Position numbers and translations under genes: made by a program
Notes under the pieces: model-generated
The model's database searches: none
Seen by the model: only the letters and a program-made list of their open reading frames with translations
What the model was told of the DNA's origin: nothing
Source: Streptomyces smaragdinus
GTDB lineage: Bacteria; Actinomycetota; Actinomycetes; Streptomycetales; Streptomycetaceae
NCBI RefSeq assembly: GCF_009604385.1
Contig: NZ_WEGJ01000008.1
Coordinates: forward strand, 62,001 to 126,000
DNA length: 64,000 nucleotides
Direction: 5' to 3'
Shown: positions 41,976 through 51,135 of the stretch, in pieces
Layout of the letters: each line of letters starts with the position of its first letter
How positions within the stretch are numbered: the first letter of the stretch is position 1

Positions 41976-42740
41976 CTAGGAGGGACCACTGACAGCCGGC
42001 CCGCCCCAGTGGAAGAGGGTCATCGCGACGCTGGTCGCGAGGTTGTAGCTGGAGACCTGGGGGCGCATCGGGAGGGCGAGGAGGCGGTCGGCGCGGGCGC
42101 GCAGCCCGGGGGAGAGGCCGTGGCGTTCCGTACCGAAGGCCAGCAGCGCGTCGTCCGGCAGCCCGACGCCGCGGATGTCGTCGCCCTCGGGGTCCAGGGC
42201 GTACAGGGGGCCGGGCGGGAGGCCGGCCAGGGGGAGGCGTTCGACGGCGGTGGCGTAGTGCAGGCCCGCCGCGCCGCGGACCGCGCCCGGGTGCCAGGGG
42301 TCGGCGGGGCCGGTGGTGATGACGCCGGCGGCGCCGAAGCCGGCCGCGAGGCGGATGACGGCGCCGATGTTGCCGAGGTTGCGGGGGTCCTCCAGGACGA
42401 TCACCGGTGCGAGGCGGGTGCGCAGGGCGGCGAGGTTGGCCGTACGGGACGGGCGGGCGGCGAGGGCGGCGACCTCGGTGGGGTGCGGGCGGGGGACGAG
42501 GGCGCGCAGCTCGTCCGGGGTGACCTCGGTGAGGAGGGCGGGGAGGACGGGGGTCAGGTCCGGCGCCAGTTCGGCGGCGAGGGCGAGGGTGCGGGGGCGG
42601 TCGGTGGTGAGGGCGAGGGGGATGTCGGCGCCGAAGCGCAGGGCGTGCTTGAGGGCGTGGAAGCCGTCGAGGAGCACGGGGGCGTCGTCGGCGCGCCGGG
42701 TCAGGGCACGCCAGGACGCGGTGGCGGATTGGAGGGGCAT
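41976..42740 (-). CDS. TrmH-family (SPOUT) RNA methyltransferase
   Basis: 254 residues. The C-terminal SPOUT knot motifs are VIVLEDPRNLGNIGAVIRLA (motif 1), LLAFGTERHGLSPGLRA (motif 2) and SSYNLATSVAMTLFHW (motif 3). The N-terminal substrate-recognition region is short. Members 2'-O-methylate tRNA or 23S rRNA using S-adenosylmethionine, and some are resistance methylases. The target cannot be told from sequence. It follows the HTTM gene by 16 nt on the same strand. Confidence 0.9.
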   Translation of the reverse strand: MPLQSATASWRALTRRADDAPVLLDGFHALKHALRFGADIPLALTTDRPRTLALAAELAPDLTPVLPALLTEVTPDELRALVPRPHPTEVAALAARPSRTANLAALRTRLAPVIVLEDPRNLGNIGAVIRLAAGFGAAGVITTGPADPWHPGAVRGAAGLHYATAVERLPLAGLPPGPLYALDPEGDDIRGVGLPDDALLAFGTERHGLSPGLRARADRLLALPMRPQVSSYNLATSVAMTLFHWGGPAVSGPS

Positions 42741-42756
42741 GGGTCCATCTTCCGGC

Positions 42757-44022
42757 TCACGACGAGCGGACGTCCTCCTGGGCCTCGTCGCGGGGGTGGG
42801 GGACGGCGGTGTCCTCGTACGGATACGGGTCCTCCTTGCGTACCCGCGAGGTCACCCGCCGCCCCGCTCCCGCGACCCGTGCCCCGGACCAGACCAGGAA
42901 CGCCGTCGGCAGGAACACGGCGTCCGCCGAGATCATCGCGAGGGAGAAGAACGGCAGGCCCAGCAGCACGGCGATGCTCAGGTGCTCGAGGATCATCAGC
43001 CCGAGGAGGACGTTCTTCAGCCGCCGGTTGAAGACCGTGAAGGGGAACGCCACCTGCACGAACACCGTGCCGTACGCGATGATCATGACCATCGTGCCGC
43101 TGCCGGTGAAGAGGTCGGCCAGCGCGGGCCAGGGCGTGAAGTAGTCCAGGTGCAGCGGGTAGTACGGCGCCGTGCCGTCCTGCCAGCGCGAGCCGCTGAC
43201 CTTGTACCAGCCGGCCGTCGCGTAGATGAAGCAGACCTCGGCCATGATGATCAGCAGGCCCGCGTTGTGCACGATGTTCGCCAGCGCGTCCAGCACCGCC
43301 CGCGGCTCGCCCGGATACCGGCGTCCGCACAGCCACCAGGCGCCGTGGAACAGCCAGATCCCCCACAGCGCGAAGCCCCAGCCGGGCACGAAGTCGACCA
43401 CGCCGAGCGTCCAGAACCAGGCCAGCTTCCCCAGCACGCTGAACAGCAGCAGGAAGAACCCCAGCACCCCCCACAGCCACACCCCGGCCAGGTCGAAGTC
43501 GTCCTTTGCCCCGCGCCGCCGGCGGCGGGCGTCCAGCGACCACACCTGCCCGCAGCGGGTGAGGACCAGATAGCCGGACATCAGATGGATGACGTTGTCC
43601 CCGCCGTCGCCCATGAACACGCTGCGGTTCATCAGCGAGAACACGCCCAGCATGAACAGCACCGACATCGTCCGCGTCCGCCACCCCAGCAGCAGCCCGA
43701 GGGCGGACAGCAGGGCCAGCGCGTACACGACCTCGAACCAGACGGTGTCGCTCGACCACAGCAGCAGCGAGAACGGGTCGTGCAGCGCCGTCTGCTCCCG
43801 CGCGAGGTCCAGGCTCCACGGCGAGTCCGGCCCGTACAGCTCACGGCGGTGCGGGAACTCGCGGAGCAGGAAGCCGAGCCAGGTGAGCGCGAAGCCGATG
43901 CGCACGACCGCTGTCTGGTACGGGCCCAGGGACCGGGTGGTGACCGTCTCGACGCCCCTGGCCAGGGCCGTCTCGACGCGGCGGGCGAGCGCGCGGGGGG
44001 TGAGGTCGGGGGTGGTGGTCAC
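42757..44022 (-). CDS. HTTM-domain integral membrane protein
   Basis: 421 residues with many membrane helices and the horizontally-transferred transmembrane (HTTM) domain. Motifs include RIGFALTWLGFLLREFPHRR, FMGDGGDNVIHLMSGYLVL and ATAGWYKVSGSRWQDGTAPY. HTTM is related to vitamin-K-dependent gamma-carboxylase membrane domains, but no carboxylase function is established for these bacterial proteins. The GTG overlaps the DUF5819 stop by 4 nt (GTGA); this pairing is recurrent in actinobacteria. Confidence 0.88.
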   Translation of the reverse strand: MTTTPDLTPRALARRVETALARGVETVTTRSLGPYQTAVVRIGFALTWLGFLLREFPHRRELYGPDSPWSLDLAREQTALHDPFSLLLWSSDTVWFEVVYALALLSALGLLLGWRTRTMSVLFMLGVFSLMNRSVFMGDGGDNVIHLMSGYLVLTRCGQVWSLDARRRRRGAKDDFDLAGVWLWGVLGFFLLLFSVLGKLAWFWTLGVVDFVPGWGFALWGIWLFHGAWWLCGRRYPGEPRAVLDALANIVHNAGLLIIMAEVCFIYATAGWYKVSGSRWQDGTAPYYPLHLDYFTPWPALADLFTGSGTMVMIIAYGTVFVQVAFPFTVFNRRLKNVLLGLMILEHLSIAVLLGLPFFSLAMISADAVFLPTAFLVWSGARVAGAGRRVTSRVRKEDPYPYEDTAVPHPRDEAQEDVRSS

Positions 44023-44744
44023 TGGCCGGCACTCTCCCAGCGGCGGACGTCCTCGCGCGGCAGGTCGTCGGAGACCACGCGCCACCAGGGGAGCGTGCGG
44101 TACGTGGTCCGGGTGTCGGTCTTCTCGTCGCTCCAGGAGGGGGCGGCGACGGGGGTGTACGCGCCGCGCAGCTGGATGGACTGGATGTGGGCGCCGTCGA
44201 GCTCGGGGCCCAGGCGGTTCATCACGACCCGGGTGAGATACGTCCTGGACCAGCGGCCGCGGTCGCCGGCCGGCTCGTTCTCCTGGGTGTGGGAGTCGAC
44301 GAAGAACTCCCAGGCCCGGCGGAGCTCGTTCTGCTGGGTGTGGCTGGGGAAGGGGTTGTGGCGGATGTCCGCCGCGTCCTGGGCGGACAGGCCCAGCCAC
44401 CGGGTCTCGCGGGTGCCGTTCGCGTCGGTGACGCGGGCGCGGACCTCGACGGCGATGTTGGTCTGCAGGGGGTTCGGGGCGAAGAGCTTCCAGTTCTGTT
44501 CGAACTCGGGGTAGATGTACTCGCGGACGAGCTCCCCGTTCTCCTTGCTCAGCGTGTTGGGCGGGGCGACGTGCAGGAACACCATGCCCAGATGTATCGC
44601 CGCCGCCACGGCCACGGCCGCCAGGGTCACGGATATGACGATGCGGGAGGCGAGCGACAGCCGCGCGGGCCCGCCGTCGTCCGGCGGTGTCTCGTCCGCG
44701 CCGGGTGCCGGTCCGGCCCCGGCGGGCGGTTCCTGAGGTTCCAT
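44019..44744 (-). CDS. DUF5819 family single-pass membrane protein
   Basis: 241 residues. A Pro/Gly-rich cytoplasmic N-terminus leads to one membrane helix (about 34-56, [20 protein letters not shown]). The extracellular domain contains [20 protein letters not shown], the DUF5819 hallmark. Domain function is unknown, but it is routinely paired with HTTM genes, which suggests a complex. It heads the minus-strand run and is divergent from paaA across a 238-nt region. Confidence 0.85.
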   Translation of the reverse strand: MEPQEPPAGAGPAPGADETPPDDGGPARLSLASRIVISVTLAAVAVAAAIHLGMVFLHVAPPNTLSKENGELVREYIYPEFEQNWKLFAPNPLQTNIAVEVRARVTDANGTRETRWLGLSAQDAADIRHNPFPSHTQQNELRRAWEFFVDSHTQENEPAGDRGRWSRTYLTRVVMNRLGPELDGAHIQSIQLRGAYTPVAAPSWSDEKTDTRTTYRTLPWWRVVSDDLPREDVRRWESAGQ

Positions 44745-44839
44745 GCCCCGTTTCCGTTCCCCTGGTCGTTTCCCCGGCCCGCCCGGCACGCTATCGCGCC
44801 GGTGCGCCCGGGCGCACCGCCCGGCGGACTTCCGCGGGG

Positions 44840-44848
44840 TTGTCCACA
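44840..44848 (+). other. Single DnaA-box-like 9-mer
   Basis: TTGTCCACA in the gap between DUF5819 and paaA fits the Streptomyces-tolerant form. It is isolated, so its role is uncertain. Confidence 0.3.
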
Positions 44849-44898
44849 GGGCCGGCGGGGTTGGCCTTGACAGGGTACGGGCCGCATCGGACCATGGA

Positions 44899-44916
44899 AC
44901 CGAACGATCGGTCGGT
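44899..44916. promoter_or_regulatory. paa operator upstream of paaA
   Basis: ACCGAACGATCGGTCGGT is an almost perfect palindrome, 66 nt upstream of the paaA ATG. It extends into a GGTCGGTCGG repeat on the right. It matches the site between the TetR gene and paaN. Confidence 0.7.
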
Positions 44917-44982
44917 CGGTCGGGACGGACCGGCATGGGAAAACCCAGTCAGGGCAGTCGGCAGCGGCGAAGGGGCGAGCGC

Positions 44983-45941
<959 letters not shown>

Positions 45942-45945
<4 letters not shown>

Positions 45946-46229
45946 CGAACCGGGACTGGCCCCTGTGGGAGGTCTTCGTACGCAGCAGGCGCGGCCTGTC
46001 GCATGTCCACGCCGGGTCGCTGCACGCCCCGGACGCGGCGCTCGCCCTGCGCAACGCGCGCGATCTGTACACCCGGCGCCAGGAGGGCGTCTCGGTGTGG
46101 GTCGTGCCGTCCGCGCAGATCACGGCGTCGTCGCCGGACGAGCGGGACCCGTTCTTCGAGCCGGCGGCCGACAAGGCGTACCGGCATCCCACGTTCTACG
46201 ACCTGCCGGACGGGGTGAAGGGACTGTGA
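45942..46229 (+). CDS. paaB: Phenylacetyl-CoA epoxidase subunit PaaB
   Basis: 95 residues, the usual PaaB length. It contains [20 protein letters not shown] and [16 protein letters not shown], and ends in the characteristic [16 protein letters not shown]. PaaB bridges the catalytic A and C subunits in the epoxidase complex. Both ends overlap their neighbours by 4 nt. Confidence 0.94.
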
Positions 46230-46930
46230 CGTCCGCGGCCCTGGCCCTCGGCGACGACGCGCTGATCCTCTCCCACCGGCTCGGCGAGTGGGCCGGGCAC
46301 GCCCCGGCGCTGGAGGAGGAGGTGGCGCTGGCGAACATCGCGCTGGACCTCCTCGGCCAGGCGCGGGTGCTGCTGTCCATGGTGGGCGACGAGGACGAGC
46401 TGGCGTTCCTGCGCGAGGAGCGGGCGTTCCGCAATCTGCAGCTCGTCGAGCAGCCGAACGGCGACTTCGCGCACACCATCGCCCGGCAGCTGTACTTCTC
46501 CGGCTTCCAGGAGCTGCTGTACGAGCGGCTGGCCGCCGGCGACGGACCGTTCCGCCCGCTCGCGGGCAAGGCCGTGAAGGAGGTCGCGTACCACCGCGAC
46601 CACGCCGAGCACTGGACGCTGCGGCTCGGTGACGGCACCGCGGAGTCGCACGCGCGGATGCAGCGCGGGCTGGCTGAGCTGTGGCGCTTCACCGGCGAGA
46701 TGTTCCAGCCCGTCGAGGGCCTCGACCTGGACTGGGCCGGGCTGGAGAGCGTCTGGCTGGAGCGGGTCACGGAGGTCGTGGAGCGCGCCACGCTCACCCT
46801 GCCGGAGGGCCCGCGCACGGGCGCCTGGACGGCGGGCGCGGGGCGGCAGGGGCTGCACACGGAGCCGTTCGGGCGGATGCTGGCGGAGATGCAGCATCTG
46901 TACCGCAGCCACCCGGGGGCGACATGGTGA
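46226..46930 (+). CDS. paaC: Phenylacetyl-CoA epoxidase structural subunit PaaC
   Basis: 234 residues from the GTG overlapping paaB. It is a ferritin-like helical subunit with EEEVALANIALDLLGQARVL and KAVKEVAYHRDHAEHWTLRL. The diiron site is not functional in PaaC, which serves as the structural partner of PaaA. It lies in the middle of the coupled operon and overlaps paaD by 7 nt. Confidence 0.94.
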   Translation: MTSAALALGDDALILSHRLGEWAGHAPALEEEVALANIALDLLGQARVLLSMVGDEDELAFLREERAFRNLQLVEQPNGDFAHTIARQLYFSGFQELLYERLAAGDGPFRPLAGKAVKEVAYHRDHAEHWTLRLGDGTAESHARMQRGLAELWRFTGEMFQPVEGLDLDWAGLESVWLERVTEVVERATLTLPEGPRTGAWTAGAGRQGLHTEPFGRMLAEMQHLYRSHPGATW

Positions 46931-47454
46931 CGACCCTGACCCCGCTGGAGGAGCGGCTGCTGGAGCTCGCCGGCCGCGTCCCCGACCCCGAGCTGCCGGT
47001 GCTCAGCCTCGCCGAGCTGGGCGTGGTGCGCGGGGTGCACGAGTACGCGCCGGGCCGGGTCGAGGTCGAGCTGACGCCCACGTACACCGGCTGTCCGGCG
47101 ATCGAGGTGATGTCCGCCGACATAGAGCGCGCCCTGCGCGAGGAGGGCGGCGCCGCGGCCGTCCGGGTGCGGGTGGTGCTGGAGCCGGCCTGGACGACGA
47201 ACGACATCACGGCGGAGGGACGGCGCAAGCTGCGGGAGTTCGGCATAGCGCCGCCGCGCACGGTCCGGACGGAGGGGCCCGTGCCGCTCGTGCTCGGGCC
47301 GACGCGCACGGCGGACGCCGAGCCCGTGCGCTGCCCGCACTGCGGCTCCGCGGACACCACGCTGCTGTCCCGCTTCTCCGCCACCGCCTGCAAGGCCCTG
47401 CGCCGCTGCGAGAGCTGCCGGGAGCCGTTCGACCACTTCAAGGAGCTGACGTGA
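46924..47454 (+). CDS. paaD: PaaD, SufT/DUF59-like maturation subunit
   Basis: 176 residues. The DUF59 domain (about 10-95) carries VPDPELPVLSLAELGVVRGV and TYTGCPAIEVMSADIE. A C-terminal zinc or Fe-S ribbon (CPHCGSADTTLLS, then CESCREPFDHF) follows. PaaD is thought to help insert iron into the epoxidase. It overlaps paaC and paaE. Confidence 0.92.
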   Translation: MVTTLTPLEERLLELAGRVPDPELPVLSLAELGVVRGVHEYAPGRVEVELTPTYTGCPAIEVMSADIERALREEGGAAAVRVRVVLEPAWTTNDITAEGRRKLREFGIAPPRTVRTEGPVPLVLGPTRTADAEPVRCPHCGSADTTLLSRFSATACKALRRCESCREPFDHFKELT

Positions 47455-48548
47455 CCGCGCCCGCGCCCGAGGCCACCCGGCGGCGCGCCGCCTTCCACGC
47501 CCTGCGCGTCGCCCGGGTGACACCGCTGACGGAGGACTCCGTCGCCGTCACGTTCACCGTGCCGCCGGCGCTGCGGGAGGCGTACCGCTTTCGCGCCGGG
47601 CAGCATCTGGCCGTCCGCCGGCCCGGGGGGAACGGCGGGGCGCGCCGGACGTACTCCATCTGCACCCCGCAGACGGCGGACCCCGCGGAGCTGACCGTGG
47701 GCGTGCGGGAGGTGACGGGCGGGGAGTTCTCCGCGTACGTCAACCGGGAGCTGAAGGCGGGTGACACGCTCGAGGTCATGACGCCGGCCGGACGGTTCGG
47801 GCTGCGGGAGGAGCCGCGGGGCGGCGGGTACTGGGCGGCGGTCGTCGGCGGCAGCGGGATCACGCCGGTGCTGTCGATCGCGGCGACGCTGCTGGCGGGG
47901 GACGAGAGCGCGCGGTTCTGTCTGATACGCAGCGACCGCACGGCCCTGTCGACGATGTTCCTGGAGGAGGTCGCCGATCTGAAGGACCGCTGGCCCGACC
48001 GCTTCCATCTGGTGCAGACGCTCTCGCGCGAGCAGACGGAGGCCGGTCTGGAGTCCGGGCGGCTGGACGAGGAGCGGCTGGCGGCGCTGCTGCCCGCGCT
48101 GGTGCCGGTCGCGGACGTCGCCGGCTGGTTCCTGTGCGGTCCGTACGGGCTCGTCCAGTGCGCCGAGCGGGCGCTGCGCACGGCCGGGGTCCGGCGGGGC
48201 CGGATCCACGAGGAGATATTCCACGTGGACGACGGCACCGCGCCGCCCGTCCCGGCGGCCACCGCCCCCGACCGGGCGGCCGTCACCGCGCGGCTCGGCG
48301 GGCGCTCCGGGAGCTGGGCCGTGCGGCAGGGCGAGACGCTGCTGGAGACGGTGCTGCGCAACCGGGCGGACGCCCCGTACGCCTGCAAGGGCGGGGTGTG
48401 CGGGACGTGCCGGGCGTTCCTCGTCGAGGGCGAGGTGCGGATGGACCGCAACTTCGCGCTGGAGCCGGACGAGCTGGAGGCGGGGTACGTGCTGGCCTGC
48501 CAGTCGCATCCGGTGACGGAGCGGGTGGAGCTGGACTTCGACCGCTAG
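47451..48548 (+). CDS. paaE: Phenylacetyl-CoA epoxidase reductase PaaE
   Basis: 365 residues. An FAD-binding ferredoxin-reductase domain (RTYSICTPQ near residue 65) and an NAD-binding domain (VGGSGITPVLSIA) are followed by a plant-type 2Fe-2S ferredoxin domain. The latter has CKGGVCGTCRAF and a fourth Cys in LACQSHP. It passes electrons from NADPH to the diiron centre of PaaA. The GTG overlaps the paaD stop. A rhodanese gene is convergent downstream. Confidence 0.94.
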   Translation: MTAPAPEATRRRAAFHALRVARVTPLTEDSVAVTFTVPPALREAYRFRAGQHLAVRRPGGNGGARRTYSICTPQTADPAELTVGVREVTGGEFSAYVNRELKAGDTLEVMTPAGRFGLREEPRGGGYWAAVVGGSGITPVLSIAATLLAGDESARFCLIRSDRTALSTMFLEEVADLKDRWPDRFHLVQTLSREQTEAGLESGRLDEERLAALLPALVPVADVAGWFLCGPYGLVQCAERALRTAGVRRGRIHEEIFHVDDGTAPPVPAATAPDRAAVTARLGGRSGSWAVRQGETLLETVLRNRADAPYACKGGVCGTCRAFLVEGEVRMDRNFALEPDELEAGYVLACQSHPVTERVELDFDR

Positions 48549-48552
48549 CGCC

Positions 48553-48900
48553 TCACAGGACGGAGCCCGGGCTGCCCTTGTCGTCCACGACCGGGCGGCC
48601 CGTGGCCTCCCACTTCTCCATGCCGCCGGCCACGTTGACCGCGTCCACGCCCTGCTGGCCCAGATACATCGCGACCTGCGCCGACCGGCCGCCGGAGCGG
48701 CAGATCACGTTGATCCGCCCGTCCTGCGGCGCCGCGTCCAGGACCTCGCCGTAGCGCGCGGTGAACTCGCTCATCGGGACGTGCACCGCCCCGGGCGCGT
48801 GACCCGCCTGCCACTCGTCGTCCTCCCGGACGTCCAGCAGGAAGTCGCCGTCGGTGAGCTCGTCGACGCGGACAGTGGGGACAGGAGAGCCGATAACCAT
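48553..48900 (-). CDS. Single-domain rhodanese
   Basis: 115 residues with LDVREDDEWQAGHAPGAVHV and an active loop CRSGGRSAQ (Cys near residue 69), ending ATGRPVV. It is a cytoplasmic sulfurtransferase, possibly supplying sulfur to the molybdopterin genes divergent from it (mobA, moeA). That link is contextual only. The start is uncertain: ATG at 48898-48900 lacks a strong ribosome site. Confidence 0.85.
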   Translation of the reverse strand: MVIGSPVPTVRVDELTDGDFLLDVREDDEWQAGHAPGAVHVPMSEFTARYGEVLDAAPQDGRINVICRSGGRSAQVAMYLGQQGVDAVNVAGGMEKWEATGRPVVDDKGSPGSVL

Positions 48901-48943
48901 GCCATCGACGGTACCCGACCAAGGGCGCCCCATACTGGGCCGC

Positions 48944-49786
48944 ATGTCGTACGACGCGATCGTGCTCGCCGGAGGCGCCGCCCGCCGCCTGGGCGGCGCC
49001 GACAAACCCGGGCTGCGGGTCGGCGGGCGGGCCCTGGTCGCCCGCGTGGTCGACGCCTGCCGCAGCGCCGGGACGGTCGTCGTCGTCGGCCCCCACCGCC
49101 CGGAGCTGGACGCCCGCGTCGCCTGGGCCCGGGAGGAGCCCCCCGGCGGCGGACCCGTCGCGGCGCTGGCCGCGGGGCTGGCGCGGGTGACGGCGGACAC
49201 CGTCGTGGTGCTCTCCGGCGACCTGCCGTTCCTGGGGGCCGGGACCGTACAGGCGCTCATCGACGAAACAGGCGACGCCGACGGCGCCATGGCCGTCGGG
49301 GCGGACGGCCGCGACCAGCCGCTGGTCGCCGCGTACCGCACCGCGGCGCTGCGCGCCGGACTGCGCCGGCTCACCGACGAGCACGGCGGGCCGGCGGGCC
49401 TGCCGTTGCGGCTGCTCACGAAAGGGCTCCGGCTCGCACGTATTCCTGCCGGGGCAAGTGCGTTCGACTGCGACACCTGGGAAGATCTCGCTGTCGCCCG
49501 AGCGAGGATCAGGGAGAGTGGGACCGTGCTGGACGAATGGCTGACAGCGGTGAAGAACGAACTCGGCATCGAGCTCGACGTGGACACCCAGGTCCTCCTC
49601 GACCTGGCCCGGGACGCCGCCCACGCGGTGGCCCGCCCCGCCGCGCCGCTCACGACGTTCCTCGCCGGCTACGCCGCCGCGCAGGCCGGCGGCGGCCCCG
49701 AGGCCGTCGCGGAGGCCGCGCGCACGTGCGTGGCGCTCGCGGCGCGCTGGGAGGAGGAGAACAAGGAGGAGGGGGGCGCCGGATGA
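48944..49786 (+). CDS. mobA: MobA-like nucleotidyltransferase fused to DUF6457
   Basis: 280 residues. The N-terminal NTP-transferase domain (about 1-185) starts YDAIVLAGGAARRLGGADKP, the nucleotide-binding loop of MobA, with VVVLSGDLPFLGAGTV as the metal-binding Asp block. The C-terminal part (about 195-275) matches a DUF6457 domain (VLDEWLTAVKNELGIELD). It attaches GMP or another nucleotide to molybdopterin. The stop overlaps moeA (ATGA), supporting a cofactor role. Confidence 0.85.
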   Translation: MSYDAIVLAGGAARRLGGADKPGLRVGGRALVARVVDACRSAGTVVVVGPHRPELDARVAWAREEPPGGGPVAALAAGLARVTADTVVVLSGDLPFLGAGTVQALIDETGDADGAMAVGADGRDQPLVAAYRTAALRAGLRRLTDEHGGPAGLPLRLLTKGLRLARIPAGASAFDCDTWEDLAVARARIRESGTVLDEWLTAVKNELGIELDVDTQVLLDLARDAAHAVARPAAPLTTFLAGYAAAQAGGGPEAVAEAARTCVALAARWEEENKEEGGAG

Positions 49787-51135
49787 CGCCCCGGCGCGGC
49801 GCCGTCGAGCGCGACGAGTTCGACGAGGCGCTCTCCCTGGGCAACGCCCACGTCGCACCCCAGCGCGCCCAGGATCCCGAGGACTACGGCGACGCCTTCA
49901 CCCTCGACGAGCGCGCCCCCGCCCCCCGCCCCAGGCACCGCCCCCACGGCACCCCCTGGCCCGACGCCCGCCGCGCCGCAGCCCGCGCCGCCCGCCCCGC
50001 CGCCCCCCGCCCGCGCCCCCTCGCGCAGGCCGTCGGCGAGGTGCTGGCGGCCCCCCTCGAGGCCCTCGCCGACCTCCCGCCCTTCGACACCTCCGCGATG
50101 GACGGCTACGCGGTGACGGGCCCCGGCCCCTGGCGCCTCGCCTCCGGCCAGGGCCTCCTCGCCGGAGACCGCGCCGCCCGGCCCCTGGCCGACGGCACCG
50201 CGGTCCGTATCGCCACCGGCGCCCGCATCCCCCCGGGCGCCACCGCCGTCGTCCGCACCGAGCACGCCGAGCTCCGCCCCGACGGCACCCTGCTCACCCG
50301 CGACGCCCGCGCGGTCCGTACCGGCCAGGACATCCGCCCCCGCGGCCAGGAGTGCCGCTCCGGTACGCCGCTGCTGCCGGCCGGCGCCGAGATCACCCCG
50401 GCCGTGGTGGGCCTGGCCGCCGCCGCCGGGTACGACGAGCTGAGCGTGATCCCCCGCCCCCGCGTCGAGGTCCTCGTCCTCGGCCAGGAGCTGCTGCACC
50501 GCGGGCTGCCCGCCGACGGCCGCATCCGCGACGCCCTGGGCCCGATGCTCGCCCCCTGGCTGCAGGCGATGGGCGCCGACGCGTTCGTCACCCGGCGCCT
50601 CGGGGACGACGCCGAGCTGCTGTACGAGGCCGTCGGCTCCAGCACCGCCCAGCTGATCGTCACCACCGGAGGCACCGCCGCCGGCCCCGTCGACCACGTC
50701 CACGGCGTCCTGGCCCGGCTCAAGGCCGACCTCCTGGTCGACGGCGTCCGCGTCCGCCCCGGCCACCCCATGCTCCTGGCCCGCCTCCCCAACGGCGCCC
50801 ATGTCACGGGCCTCCCCGGCAATCCCCTCGCCGCCGTCACGGGCCTCATGACCCTCGCCGGCCCCCTGCTGAGCGCCCTGCGCGGCACCCCCGCCGCCGA
50901 GGACCCCACGGCCGCCCTGACGGAGGACGTCACCGGCCACCCCACGGACACCCGCGTCATCCCCGTCGTCCGCGACCGCCGCCGCCCCGGCGCCGCCCGC
51001 CCGCTGCACTTCACGGGCCCCGCCATGCTGCGCGGTCTGGCCGCCGCCCACGCCCTGGCCGTCGTCCCGCCCGGCGGCGCCCGCGCCGGCGACGCCGTCG
51101 CCCTGCTGCCCCTGCCCTGGGGCGGGACGGGGTGA
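49783..51135 (+). CDS. moeA: MoeA-like molybdopterin molybdenumtransferase with long N-terminal extension
   Basis: 450 residues. Residues 1-85 form an Arg/Pro/Ala-rich extension (ARRAAARAARPAAPRPRPLA) absent from typical MoeA (about 400 aa). The MoeA core follows with LPPFDTSAMDGYAVTGPGPW, GARIPPGATAVVRTE, IVTTGGTAAGPVDHVHGVL and VTGLPGNPLAAVTGL. It inserts molybdate into adenylated molybdopterin. GTGA links its stop to the channel gene downstream. The extension may be disordered. Confidence 0.87.
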   Translation: MTPRRGAVERDEFDEALSLGNAHVAPQRAQDPEDYGDAFTLDERAPAPRPRHRPHGTPWPDARRAAARAARPAAPRPRPLAQAVGEVLAAPLEALADLPPFDTSAMDGYAVTGPGPWRLASGQGLLAGDRAARPLADGTAVRIATGARIPPGATAVVRTEHAELRPDGTLLTRDARAVRTGQDIRPRGQECRSGTPLLPAGAEITPAVVGLAAAAGYDELSVIPRPRVEVLVLGQELLHRGLPADGRIRDALGPMLAPWLQAMGADAFVTRRLGDDAELLYEAVGSSTAQLIVTTGGTAAGPVDHVHGVLARLKADLLVDGVRVRPGHPMLLARLPNGAHVTGLPGNPLAAVTGLMTLAGPLLSALRGTPAAEDPTAALTEDVTGHPTDTRVIPVVRDRRRPGAARPLHFTGPAMLRGLAAAHALAVVPPGGARAGDAVALLPLPWGGTG

